Origin: Bacillus cereus G9842
GTDB taxonomy: Bacteria; Bacillota; Bacilli; Bacillales; Bacillaceae_G
NCBI RefSeq assembly: GCF_000021305.1
Contig: NC_011772.1
Span: 2,704,001 to 2,768,000 of the forward strand
Reading direction: 5' to 3'
Length of the DNA stretch: 64,000 nucleotides
This document shows positions 17,517 through 26,214 of the stretch, one piece after another (the first letter of the stretch is position 1; each line of letters starts with the position of its first letter). The notes under the pieces were generated by a model that saw only the letters and a program-made list of their open reading frames with translations, was not told the DNA's origin and did not search any database. The position numbers were made by a program, and so were the translations under genes.

Positions 17517-18182
17517 TTAAAATAGTGTAGGAGCTTGCACTACGTTGTTAAAAGCGAAATTTGAAGCTAAGCCATTATTCACAAGGTTTACATCTATAAC
17601 TTGATAAAACGCATTTCCAGTGTCTGCAATTTCCCAAACAGCTAAAATAAGATGGTATCCACTACGATCAGTTGGTACATTTGCTTCATGCGTTACTGTT
17701 GTCCCTGGTCTAGCCCCACCGTCATTTTTCACATAGAATGGCACTAAATCTAAATCTGATCGCGTTAAAGGTTTATTTGGATTCCAGCCTTTTTTCGTAA
17801 TATAATATTTCCACTCTTTTGTACTATGAGGAGCAGTTAGTTTCCACTTGAATGTATTCGTCCCGCCATTTAACGTAACTTTCTTCCACCTATCCACAGT
17901 TTGAACATCTAAAGCAGGAAAATGACCAGCCCCTGCAATTTGTCCATCAGAAGGTCCTAGTTGCGGAAATCCCCCTATCCCTTCTACACTTTGTGGTTCA
18001 TATTGAATCGGTCCACAATTTACATTTACCCCTTGCTTACATAAATAAGATCGGCTCGCTGGTGATTCTACATAACCATGAGCTGAAGCCTTTTCTGAAA
18101 ATCCAAATGTTAATAATCCCGTAAGTAATACGCCACCACTTAAAATAACTTTCTTCATCTTTTGTAAACTATTCTTTTTCAT
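17517..18182 (-). CDS. secreted AA10 lytic polysaccharide monooxygenase (chitin-binding)
   Basis: A 221-residue protein. A Sec signal (residues 1-34, SEKASA cleavage) exposes His35 as the mature N-terminus; HGYVESPASR is the classic start of chitin-active AA10 enzymes. His35 and His119 (TAPHSTKEW) would form the copper histidine brace. The fold ends with HLILAVWEIADTGNAFYQVIDVNL. Such enzymes cut crystalline chitin oxidatively and help chitinases. It is a single domain with no FnIII or CBM module, unlike the larger B. cereus paralogue. It is monocistronic with its own terminator. Confidence 0.93.
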   Translation of the reverse strand: MKKNSLQKMKKVILSGGVLLTGLLTFGFSEKASAHGYVESPASRSYLCKQGVNVNCGPIQYEPQSVEGIGGFPQLGPSDGQIAGAGHFPALDVQTVDRWKKVTLNGGTNTFKWKLTAPHSTKEWKYYITKKGWNPNKPLTRSDLDLVPFYVKNDGGARPGTTVTHEANVPTDRSGYHLILAVWEIADTGNAFYQVIDVNLVNNGLASNFAFNNVVQAPTLF

Positions 18183-18341
18183 TCTTTCATCCCCTTCCGA
18201 TAATAAAGCGAAAATAACTATAGTTGGCTAGTCATCTTCTCTACATTTATTATAAGACGAGAATCATTACTAAAAGAACCCTCTAAAAACTTTCTCAAAT
18301 TCATTTAGTGCGTTAAATGGATTATATCAATAAATTTATTT

Positions 18342-18370
18342 AACACCGCCAGAAAAATATAGACGGTGTT
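18342..18370 (-). terminator. hairpin after the GNAT gene
   Basis: AACACCG and CGGTGTT form a 7-bp stem; the T-run on the minus side is weak. It is placed 45 bp beyond the stop at 18416. Confidence 0.5.
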
Positions 18371-18415
18371 AAAATAGTTTCTTATTATTCAGTATGATAA
18401 CCTTTTAATCACAAT

Positions 18416-18919
18416 TTATATGCATTTATAATAAAGAACCGTAGCATCTAACTTTCCATTCGGAGAAATTGCATACCCTGGTATTGTTCCAACTTCTTGG
18501 TAGTCTAGTGATTTGTACAATTTATTGGAAGGATCTCCTTCTCTAGTATCTAATACTAAAAGAGACCTGTTTTCTTGCTTCGCTCGTTCCTCTGCTTTTT
18601 GCATAAGCAATCGTCCAATACCGTTACGTCTAAAGTTTGGATGAGTCATTAATTTGCAAATCTCGGCTCTATGAATTCCGTTAGGCTTTGTAACTAATTG
18701 TAATTGAATACTCCCTGCTACTTCGTTGTTTATTTTAGCTACATACAATATCACTTCTGGCGCTATGACTGTTTGCCAATACTTTGTTGCGTCTTTTTGT
18801 TCCAGTGGAGGCAAAAAACCAATTGATGCCCCATCATTTACAACCGTTTTCAAAAGTTTCGAAAGTTCTTCCATATCATTTTCTAGTTGCTTAATTTCTT
18901 CAATTACTAAATTTCGCAT
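18416..18919 (-). CDS. GNAT family N-acetyltransferase
   Basis: A 167-residue GNAT with motif A FRRNGIGRLLMQKAEERAK (about 96-114), preceding strand HRAEICKLMTHPNF, and motif B SLLVLDTREGDPSNKLYKSLDYQEVGTIPGY. The LDTREGDPSNKLY form is typical of a Firmicutes subgroup annotated as acetyltransferases of unknown substrate. It is monocistronic. Confidence 0.85.
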   Translation of the reverse strand: MRNLVIEEIKQLENDMEELSKLLKTVVNDGASIGFLPPLEQKDATKYWQTVIAPEVILYVAKINNEVAGSIQLQLVTKPNGIHRAEICKLMTHPNFRRNGIGRLLMQKAEERAKQENRSLLVLDTREGDPSNKLYKSLDYQEVGTIPGYAISPNGKLDATVLYYKCI

Positions 18920-19024
18920 TACTTTTCCCCCTTTTGTTTCATTGTAACAATTTTTAAAGAAGGAATAATGAAATAATAAGATGAATTTATATTAAGATAT
19001 GATTTTTTGTGAAAGGATAACGAT

Positions 19025-19666
19025 ATGAAATATATATTAGATAGAACGTACGCAAAAGAACTACTCGAATGGGCATATGAACAAAACCCGGGCCCTTGGT
19101 TTGAACATTCACTACATGTTGCTCATGCAACTGAAAACATAATTATAGAACTTATAAAAAAAGGGTATGACCTAGATGCTGACATAGCATATAACGCTGC
19201 CCTTTTGCATGATATCGGAAGATACAAAGGTTTTACCAAATCGGTCATTCATTCCTATGATGGTTATATGTATATGAATGATTTAGGATATGCAGGAAAC
19301 GCCATTATTTGTGTGACACACTCATTTCCCTGTAAAAATGAACATATAGATATCGCAGCGGAATGGCATCTCGTTCCTGACCATATGAAAAGCCGGTTGG
19401 TTGCAATATTGAATGAACATAGTAACTACGACTTATACAATAAAGTAATTACTCTTTGTGACGCTCTTGCTGACGCGGATGGCTTTACTACGCTGGAAAG
19501 AAGATTAATTTCCGTTGGTTTGCGTCATGGTACAACATCTCATACATCTTTACATTGGAAAGGGTTTTATGCAATTAAGAAAGAATTAGAAGCTTTAATC
19601 GGTAAGAGTATATACACAGTTCTTCCTGATGTAGAGAATTCGATTTATGAAGATATAGAATACTAA
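19025..19666 (+). CDS. HD-domain phosphohydrolase
   Basis: A 213-residue metal-dependent phosphohydrolase. HSLHVAHATENI gives the first ligand His, AALLHDIGRYKG the HD dyad (about residues 62-63), and CDALADADGF the distal Asp; this H...HD...D pattern is complete, so the enzyme should be active. The family acts on nucleotides or phosphate esters; the substrate is unknown. It ends at a bidirectional terminator. Confidence 0.8.
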   Translation: MKYILDRTYAKELLEWAYEQNPGPWFEHSLHVAHATENIIIELIKKGYDLDADIAYNAALLHDIGRYKGFTKSVIHSYDGYMYMNDLGYAGNAIICVTHSFPCKNEHIDIAAEWHLVPDHMKSRLVAILNEHSNYDLYNKVITLCDALADADGFTTLERRLISVGLRHGTTSHTSLHWKGFYAIKKELEALIGKSIYTVLPDVENSIYEDIEY

Positions 19667-19691
19667 AGTGAATACAAATTTAATTTCACAT

Positions 19692-19731
19692 AAAAAAACG
19701 TTTTAAACATAAAGTTTAAAACGTTTTTTTA
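19692..19731. terminator. strong bidirectional terminator
   Basis: AAAAAACGTTTTAAAC-ATAAA-GTTTAAAACGTTTTTT between two convergent genes. Confidence 0.85.
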
Positions 19732-19732
19732 T

Positions 19733-20098
19733 TCAATGCTTTTGATTTTTCAGTTCTGTTAAACACTCTTGCACTAAAGTTACCGCTTGACTCATCGCAG
19801 CTCCGCCAGCAAATGCTGCTGAAACACCACATGCTTCCAGAATCTCTTTATCCGAACATCCTTGATCAAGACAACCTTTTGTATGATAAATTGTACAATA
19901 CTCATCTTGCGTTGCTAAACTAATTCCTAATGCAATAAGTTGTTTTTCTCTTTTTGTTAAAGCACCCTCTTGAAAACAAGCTTGCGTAAACGCATTATAT
20001 GTCTCAGCGATTTCAGGAATTTGATTTGTAAAACTACCTATACCTTCTTTATAATGATGTAGAATATCATTTATCGAACTATGTTGCTCATGTTCCAT
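19733..20098 (-). CDS. carboxymuconolactone decarboxylase-like (AhpD fold) protein
   Basis: A 121-residue protein using the ATG at 20098, which has GGAGGG 6 bp upstream; the earlier in-frame ATG at 20125 has none. The AhpD-like core ALTKREKQLIALGISLATQDEYCTIYHTKGCLDQGCS holds a Cys-x3-His pair rather than the CxxC-type of true AhpD, so peroxidase-reductase activity is doubtful. Some members decarboxylate or dehalogenate; the role here is unassigned. Confidence 0.8.
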   Translation of the reverse strand: MEHEQHSSINDILHHYKEGIGSFTNQIPEIAETYNAFTQACFQEGALTKREKQLIALGISLATQDEYCTIYHTKGCLDQGCSDKEILEACGVSAAFAGGAAMSQAVTLVQECLTELKNQKH

Positions 20099-20197
20099 CT
20101 TATTCCCTCCAGTCATATTATCCATACCTATTGTAGTATGCGATGAAATGGAGGCAATATACCTTCTTTTAAATTAAGAATTTTCAGTTAATTTACG

Positions 20198-21688
20198 TTA
20201 TAATTTTAAATTATCATCTACAATAACTTTTTCTCTAGAACTTTTTCTTTCAACCTCTTTACTTCTTTCTTCCCAAAATGTTAATCCTTCAATCCCCACA
20301 TTTTTAGGATTAAATACTGGATCTTTCCCTTCTTTTTTCTGCGTTTCATAGTCTTTTAACACTTTTAATGCAATTTTACTTAATAATAGAATCGCGATTA
20401 AGTTTAACCATGCCATACTACCGATTCCTAAATCTCCGAGATTCCATAAAAGCGACGCTGATTCAACACTACCGATGTAAACCATAATTAAAAATCCAAA
20501 TTTTAAAACTGGTTTTAACCAACCATACTTCAATTGACGATCTAAATAAGTAAGCGTCGTTTCAGCGATATAGTAATAAGCGAGTAACGTTGTAAATGCA
20601 AAAAAGAAAATTGCAATTGAAATAAATATTGGACCAAACCCTGTCATCACAGTTTCAACTGCTTGTTGCGTATAAATTGGACCTGCTTCCACATTTCCTA
20701 TGTTTTTTACAATAGCGCGTTTCCCTTCAGGTATAACATTATACATACCTGTAATTAATATCATAAGAGCTGTCGCTGTACATACGACAATTGTATCGAT
20801 ATATACGGAAAACGCTTGAACTAATCCTTGTTTTGCAGGATGCGATACTTCAGCAGCAGCCGAACTATACGTCGCTTCTCCGACACCAGCAACGTTTGAA
20901 AATACAGCGCGTTTTACGCCCCATGCAATAGCTGCACCAACAATTCCACCAAACATTTCATTTACACCAAATGCGCTAGAGAAAATTAAAGCAAACATAC
21001 TTGGAATCTCCGTTACATTCGCAATTAATATGATACATGTAACAATTACATAACCAATTGCCATAAATGGAACAAGCATTTGAGAAACGCCAGCAATTCT
21101 CTTTACACCACCAAAAATAATTGCTGCTAGTAACACGACTAAAAATATACCAGTTATATATTTGTTAATACCATTAGAGTTTTCAAATCCAACTGCGATA
21201 CTACTAGATTGAATACCTGGTAATAACACGCCATATGAAAGTGTTACAACTACCGCTACAATGACTGCAAACCATTTCATTTTTAAACCTTTCTCAATGA
21301 AATATGGAGTACCGCCGCGATATTCATTCCCTACTTTACTTTTGTATACTTGAGATAATGTTGATTCAACAAACGCGCTCGCTGCCCCTAACAAAGCCAT
21401 TACCCACATCCAAAATACAGCTCCAGGCCCGCCGAAAGCGATTGCTGTCGCTACCCCTGCGATATTACCAATTCCAACTCTTCCTGATAAGGCTAAACAA
21501 AATGCCTGAAAAGATGATATTCCCGTCTCTGAACTCTTTCCTTCAAATAATAGTTTAATCATCTCTTTAAAATAACGAATTTGCAAAAAGCGTGTTGCAA
21601 TCGTGAAATATACGCCTGCCCCTAATGCAAAAACAACTAAACCGATACTCCACACTTGCCCTACTAACCATTCTACTAAATTCTCCAT
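20198..21688 (-). CDS. AGCS family sodium:amino-acid symporter
   Basis: A 496-residue integral membrane carrier with about 10-11 hydrophobic segments. Family motifs SGRVGIGNIAGVATAIAFGGPGAVFWMW and ATYSSAAAEVSHPAKQG mark alanine/glycine:cation symporters. The start at 21688 is preferred because GGGGGA lies directly upstream; an extra 19 upstream residues are possible in frame. The gene follows the hydroxyproline operon on the same strand, separated by a terminator at 21739, so it may import substrate for the pathway but is probably transcribed separately. Confidence 0.88.
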   Translation of the reverse strand: MENLVEWLVGQVWSIGLVVFALGAGVYFTIATRFLQIRYFKEMIKLLFEGKSSETGISSFQAFCLALSGRVGIGNIAGVATAIAFGGPGAVFWMWVMALLGAASAFVESTLSQVYKSKVGNEYRGGTPYFIEKGLKMKWFAVIVAVVVTLSYGVLLPGIQSSSIAVGFENSNGINKYITGIFLVVLLAAIIFGGVKRIAGVSQMLVPFMAIGYVIVTCIILIANVTEIPSMFALIFSSAFGVNEMFGGIVGAAIAWGVKRAVFSNVAGVGEATYSSAAAEVSHPAKQGLVQAFSVYIDTIVVCTATALMILITGMYNVIPEGKRAIVKNIGNVEAGPIYTQQAVETVMTGFGPIFISIAIFFFAFTTLLAYYYIAETTLTYLDRQLKYGWLKPVLKFGFLIMVYIGSVESASLLWNLGDLGIGSMAWLNLIAILLLSKIALKVLKDYETQKKEGKDPVFNPKNVGIEGLTFWEERSKEVERKSSREKVIVDDNLKL

Positions 21689-21734
21689 CCAAATCCCCCT
21701 TATCATTCTTTTGAAAAACAATTTTGTATATAAG

Positions 21735-21771
21735 AAAACGGACAACTATTATCAAACTTTCTAGTTGTCCG
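21735..21771 (-). terminator. terminator of the left hydroxyproline operon
   Basis: CGGACAACTA and TAGTTGTCCG form a 10-bp stem followed by TTTTC on the minus strand, 46 bp after the dehydrogenase stop. Confidence 0.75.
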
Positions 21772-21817
21772 CATCTTTCATTATTTCATCCCTCAATTTT
21801 GTCAGTAAAACGCCCTA

Positions 21818-23302
21818 TTACTTTATATTTACCCAAACACTTTTCACTTCTGTATAATTATCAAGCGCATATGAACCTAATTCGCGGCCAATACCAGATT
21901 GTTTGTATCCACCAAATGGTGCAGCTGCATTTTCTAAGTTATAATCATTAATCCACACTGTTCCTGCTTTTAATTTATTTGCCACTTGATGACCCGTTTT
22001 GATATTTTGCGTCCATACACCCGCAGCAAGGCCATAAGATGAGTTGTTCGCTCGTTCAATTACTTCTTCTGTCGAATCAAATGGAAGTACAACAACAACT
22101 GGTCCAAATATTTCTTCCTTAACGATTGTCATATCGTCTGTAACGTCTGTGAATACAGTTGGCTTAACGAAATAACCTTTTTCAAGCGCACGTTCACCAC
22201 CAGCCGCAACTGTAGCACCTTCTTTCTTCCCTTGCTCAATGTAATTTAACACACGCTCTTGTTGTTTCTTAGATACGAGTGGACCCATCTCCGTTCCTTT
22301 CTCCATACCTGCTCCAAGTTTTACGTTGTTCGCCATTTTCACAAGTGCATCTACTACAGTTTCATAATGTTTACGATGAACAAATACACGTGATCCTGCG
22401 CTACAATTTTGACCGTGATTATACATAATACCTTGGAATGCACCACTAATTGCTTCTTCCAAGTCCGCATCTTCTAAAATGATATTTGGTGATTTGCCGC
22501 CAAGCTCTAACGTTACATGCTTAATCATTTCTGCAGACTGACGCATAATATACTTTCCTGTAACAGTAGATCCTGTAAAAGCAACTTTATCAATGTCATG
22601 ATGATTTACAATTGCCGCTCCTGCTTCAGGACCAAAGCCTGGTACAAAGTTTACAACACCGTTTGGAAATCCAGCCTCTTTAAAGAGTTTTGCTGTATAT
22701 AGTAAGGATAAAGGTGTTTGCTCTGCTGGTTTTAATACGATCGTACAACCTGTCGCCAGTGCAGCTCCCATTTTCCAAGAAGACATAACGAGCGGAAAGT
22801 TCCACGGAATAATCTGACCTACAACACCTACAGGTTCATGTCTCGTATAGTTTAAGTAATCTTTTGAAATCGGGATTGTTTGCCCAATAATTTTTGTAGC
22901 CCATCCTGCGTAATAACGATAATTTTCTACAGTCGCTGAAATATCATCCTCAAGTGCTACTTGATACGGCTTCCCATTATCTAAAGCTTCTAATTGCGCT
23001 AACTCTTCTCTATGTTCTTCAATTAAATCTGCTAATTTATAAATAAGATGCGATCTTTCAGCAGTAGTCATTTCTGCCCACGGACCAGATTTAAATGCAG
23101 ATCTTGCTGCTTTTACTGCAGCATCAATATCCTCTTCTTGCGCTTCACATACGACTGCTAAAACATCTTCTGTTGCTGGATTGTACGTTTCAAACGTCTT
23201 TCCGCCAATAGCAGAAACAAATTCGCCATTAATAAACATTTTAATTTCTTCATTTAAAAACGCTTCCACTTTTGGTTTCAGCTCAATATTTGTCTTTAAC
23301 AT
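21818..23302 (-). CDS. aldehyde dehydrogenase, probable 2-oxoglutarate semialdehyde dehydrogenase
   Basis: A 494-residue NAD(P)-dependent aldehyde dehydrogenase. The catalytic Cys is in GQNCSAGSRVF, the general base Glu in VTLELGGKSPN, and the cofactor loop is FTGSTVTGKYIM. Sequence alone would allow a DhaS/betaine-type label. As last gene of the hydroxyproline operon it most likely oxidises 2-oxoglutarate semialdehyde to 2-oxoglutarate, the final pathway step. It is 17 bp downstream of the deaminase gene. Confidence 0.9.
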   Translation of the reverse strand: MLKTNIELKPKVEAFLNEEIKMFINGEFVSAIGGKTFETYNPATEDVLAVVCEAQEEDIDAAVKAARSAFKSGPWAEMTTAERSHLIYKLADLIEEHREELAQLEALDNGKPYQVALEDDISATVENYRYYAGWATKIIGQTIPISKDYLNYTRHEPVGVVGQIIPWNFPLVMSSWKMGAALATGCTIVLKPAEQTPLSLLYTAKLFKEAGFPNGVVNFVPGFGPEAGAAIVNHHDIDKVAFTGSTVTGKYIMRQSAEMIKHVTLELGGKSPNIILEDADLEEAISGAFQGIMYNHGQNCSAGSRVFVHRKHYETVVDALVKMANNVKLGAGMEKGTEMGPLVSKKQQERVLNYIEQGKKEGATVAAGGERALEKGYFVKPTVFTDVTDDMTIVKEEIFGPVVVVLPFDSTEEVIERANNSSYGLAAGVWTQNIKTGHQVANKLKAGTVWINDYNLENAAAPFGGYKQSGIGRELGSYALDNYTEVKSVWVNIK

Positions 23303-23319
23303 TATGTTCTCCTCCTTAT

Positions 23320-24216
23320 TTAAACAGCTGCATGAGCTGCAATATTTGATAAAATCGTTTGAAGCTTTTGATCTTCGTTAACAGTTAATCCTAGTCTTGG
23401 ATAGCGAGAAGGTCCTCCCGCTTGCCCATGTAATTCCATGGAACGTTTAACGATTTGAACATATTTCCCTGACCCTTCAAGAAATTCGCAAAGTGGTAAA
23501 ATAGCATCGTTTATTTCCCATGCTTTTTCTAATTCACCATTTTGAAAATGCTCATACATTTTTGTAACGAGACCAGGAACGATATTTCCTGCTACTGAAA
23601 CCCATCCCGAGGCACCAACTAAATATGATTCCATAACTAAATCTTCAGAACCACAGAAGACTTGGAAAGCCCCTTCACTTTGTCTTACTAAATCTCTTGC
23701 TTTTCGAATATCTCCGCTAGATTCTTTAATATGTGTAACATTTTCACACTCTTTTCCAATACGGAGCATTAGCTCTGTACTCATATCAACACCAGAAGTA
23801 AATGGATTATTGTATAACATAATTGGTATATTTACAGAGTTTGAGATTTCTTTAAAATGAAAATAGATCTCCTCTTCCTTCGGTTTACAATAGTAAGAGT
23901 TTATAATTAATGCACAATCCGCTCCGTGCGCTTCTGCATGTTTCGTATATTCAATTGTTTCTTTCGTCGTTTCCGCAGCAGTTCCAACAATGACTGGAAT
24001 ACGGCCATCAATTTCTTTCAAAACGGTTTCTACCATTTTAAATCGCTCTTCTTTTGATAAACTTACAAACTCTCCTGTACTTCCATTAATGATGATGCCT
24101 GCAACCTTTTGTTCGATAAAGTAATTTACATTTTGTTTTACCCCATCCCAATTAATTTCCTGAAATTCATCCATCGGTGTTATTAATACTGGAAATGCCC
24201 CTTTAATTTTTTGCAT
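23320..24216 (-). CDS. DapA-family lyase, probable 1-pyrroline-4-hydroxy-2-carboxylate deaminase
   Basis: A 298-residue class I aldolase-fold protein. The Schiff-base Lys is Lys164 in HIKESSGD and the proton-shuttle Tyr is Tyr135 in MLYNNPF; GSTGEF (about 45-50) binds the keto acid. In hydroxyproline clusters this homologue deaminates and dehydrates 1-pyrroline-4-hydroxy-2-carboxylate to 2-oxoglutarate semialdehyde. It is not the biosynthetic DapA, as shown by context. It lies in the middle of the operon. Confidence 0.88.
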   Translation of the reverse strand: MQKIKGAFPVLITPMDEFQEINWDGVKQNVNYFIEQKVAGIIINGSTGEFVSLSKEERFKMVETVLKEIDGRIPVIVGTAAETTKETIEYTKHAEAHGADCALIINSYYCKPKEEEIYFHFKEISNSVNIPIMLYNNPFTSGVDMSTELMLRIGKECENVTHIKESSGDIRKARDLVRQSEGAFQVFCGSEDLVMESYLVGASGWVSVAGNIVPGLVTKMYEHFQNGELEKAWEINDAILPLCEFLEGSGKYVQIVKRSMELHGQAGGPSRYPRLGLTVNEDQKLQTILSNIAAHAAV

Positions 24217-24238
24217 ATTTATCTCTCCTTATCACATT

Positions 24239-25180
24239 TTATTTTAATAAGAACCCTGCCGGAAATGGATCCGTAGGGTCTAATAGAAACGTCTGCATTC
24301 CTGTAATAAATCCTCTACTTTCAAAACGGAAAATGTATCCTAGCTCCTCCTTCTTCACTTTTTCCACAGTTATAAAACTATTAAATATACTTTCATTTTT
24401 AAAAGGTTTATCCGCCATATAATCATTTTTAAATAACGCATGAACATAGGAAACGATAGTAGAAACAAAACCTGGCGAACGTACGATAAAGTTATCTTCA
24501 TGAAATGTAATCGACTTTATATGGTTCTTTTCTTTTTGCGAAGGATCTACTAAAATAAGCCTTTTTATTAGCAACTGTTTTTGTATAGCCTGCAGTGTAG
24601 CTTCTCCCCATCTTTTCAATTCTGGAATGTTTTCAACACGAATTTCTGGCGAATACGCACCTTTTTCTACAACTGCATATACTTTATCTGCTTGTATGAG
24701 AGAATAACTTACATTACCAACCTGTAAATTTTCCTCAATCAAATAGCAAAGTTTGCTTTCAAACGAAACAGATACAACTTCATCATTCTCTACATACGCA
24801 TGAACTAAAAATATTCCAGATAACGTTTCAATTTTGTATTGATTGGACTCTCTCTTTTTTAAATACCCACTTTCGAGTAACATCGTTATTACCGCAACAA
24901 TGCCCCCATAATGAAGCGGAATCGAACCTTCATGATTAAAAAATAATACAGCTGCATCCACTTCATTATGGATAGATGGAACGACAATACACCCATTCAA
25001 ACCGATAAAACCACGTGGTTCATTTAATAAAAGCTTCCTCTCTTCTGCTAATTCACCTGAAAATTGTTCATTTAATTGCTCCAAACTGTAGTAGTATTTG
25101 CATGGTACGTCTTTCATTACACGAAATGCCTCGCCATTTACATGTACGTCTACTGCTGTATACATTTTTTGAATGTTCAT
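24239..25180 (-). CDS. proline racemase-fold protein lacking both catalytic cysteines
   Basis: A 313-residue homologue of the epimerase next door; LLNEPRGFIGLNGCIVVPS and FITGMQTFLLDPTDPFPAGFLL align with it along the length. The two catalytic cysteines are gone: MCGHDTIG is replaced by LHYGGIVA (His90 in place of Cys91), and SPCGTGT by SPGFVST (Gly237 in place of Cys254). Trans-3-hydroxyproline dehydratases keep Ser/Thr or Cys at these sites, so this is neither a racemase nor a standard dehydratase. The frame is intact and overlaps the upstream epimerase by 4 bp, so it is expressed with it. It could be a structural partner, a substrate-binding protein or a new enzyme. Confidence 0.85.
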   Translation of the reverse strand: MNIQKMYTAVDVHVNGEAFRVMKDVPCKYYYSLEQLNEQFSGELAEERKLLLNEPRGFIGLNGCIVVPSIHNEVDAAVLFFNHEGSIPLHYGGIVAVITMLLESGYLKKRESNQYKIETLSGIFLVHAYVENDEVVSVSFESKLCYLIEENLQVGNVSYSLIQADKVYAVVEKGAYSPEIRVENIPELKRWGEATLQAIQKQLLIKRLILVDPSQKEKNHIKSITFHEDNFIVRSPGFVSTIVSYVHALFKNDYMADKPFKNESIFNSFITVEKVKKEELGYIFRFESRGFITGMQTFLLDPTDPFPAGFLLK

Positions 25181-26214
25181 TTTATATCCTCCGTTTCATG
25201 TTCCATCGGCGGAATTAGCAAAAATCCTTCTTTGAGTGGATCCATTTCATTGTAAAAAAATTTATGCATACCCATAAGCCAAGCTGATCCCGTAATTTTC
25301 GTTATGACAGCTTCAATATTTTCAACATGTGTCGTATTCACGACATATCCTTTAAATAAAGAACCAACGATACTCTCATGAATGAACTCTTCACCAATTT
25401 TGATTTCTTTTTGAGCGTATAATACAGCTAGCTTCGCAGATGTTCCTGTACCGCATGGGGATCGATCTATTCCGCCTGGTGGTACAACAACTGTATTTTT
25501 CACATTCGCACATTCATGAGTAGCATCTGTATAAAATTCAACATGTGTTAATCCTCTAATAAACGAATACTCTGGATGAATGATTTCAAACTTCTCATTA
25601 ATTGTGTTTCTTATATGAATCGCCTTATCGATGATTGTAGATGCATTTTCTGGTACTAATTCTAGGCCTACTGAATTCGCATCAATAATGGCATAAAAAT
25701 TCCCTCCATACGCAATATCAGCCTCTACAGTTCCAATGTCTTTGACGTGTACAGTAATATTTTTCAATAAAAAAGCTGGTATGTTACAGAAAGATACCTC
25801 TTTTGCTTTTCCATCTTGAACAGCAATATCTACTTCCACTAAGCCAGCCGGGGTATCTAGTTTTAAAGAAGTAATCGGTTCAACTACTGGAATTAAACCT
25901 GATTCAACTAACGCTGTACATACACCGATTGTATCGTGACCGCACATCGGTAAGTATCCACCTGTCTCTATGTATATAACACCTATATCAGCCTCAGGAT
26001 GACACGGGTCTGTTAATAATGCCCCTGACATTACATCATGACCACGCGGTTCATTCATTAACAATTTTCGAATCCAATCATATTCCTTTTTCATATGTAA
26101 CATCTTCTCTGCCATCGTCTCTCCAATCAACTTTGGAAGTCCGCTAATTAATGTCCTCGTTGGATTCCCGCCCGTATGTGTATCAATAGTCGTAAAGACT
26201 CTTTGTGACCTCAT
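25177..26214 (-). CDS. hydroxyproline 2-epimerase (proline racemase family)
   Basis: A 345-residue member of the cofactor-free racemase/epimerase family. Catalytic Cys91 is in PMCGHDTIG and Cys254 in RSPCGTGTSA, flanked by the substrate-binding GGIDRS. Two intact cysteines mean epimerisation, and the operon points to trans-4-hydroxy-L-proline to cis-4-hydroxy-D-proline rather than proline. It overlaps the FAD oxidoreductase upstream by 4 bp and the degenerate homologue downstream by 4 bp. Confidence 0.9.
   Translation of the reverse strand: MRSQRVFTTIDTHTGGNPTRTLISGLPKLIGETMAEKMLHMKKEYDWIRKLLMNEPRGHDVMSGALLTDPCHPEADIGVIYIETGGYLPMCGHDTIGVCTALVESGLIPVVEPITSLKLDTPAGLVEVDIAVQDGKAKEVSFCNIPAFLLKNITVHVKDIGTVEADIAYGGNFYAIIDANSVGLELVPENASTIIDKAIHIRNTINEKFEIIHPEYSFIRGLTHVEFYTDATHECANVKNTVVVPPGGIDRSPCGTGTSAKLAVLYAQKEIKIGEEFIHESIVGSLFKGYVVNTTHVENIEAVITKITGSAWLMGMHKFFYNEMDPLKEGFLLIPPMEHETEDIK

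Noticed and set aside
20101..20125. ATG at 20125 as start of the AhpD-like gene
   Set aside because: The later ATG at 20098 has GGAGGG directly upstream, which the earlier one lacks.
24239..25180. Trans-3-hydroxyproline dehydratase
   Set aside because: That subfamily keeps Ser/Thr or Cys at the two active-site positions; here they are His and Gly.
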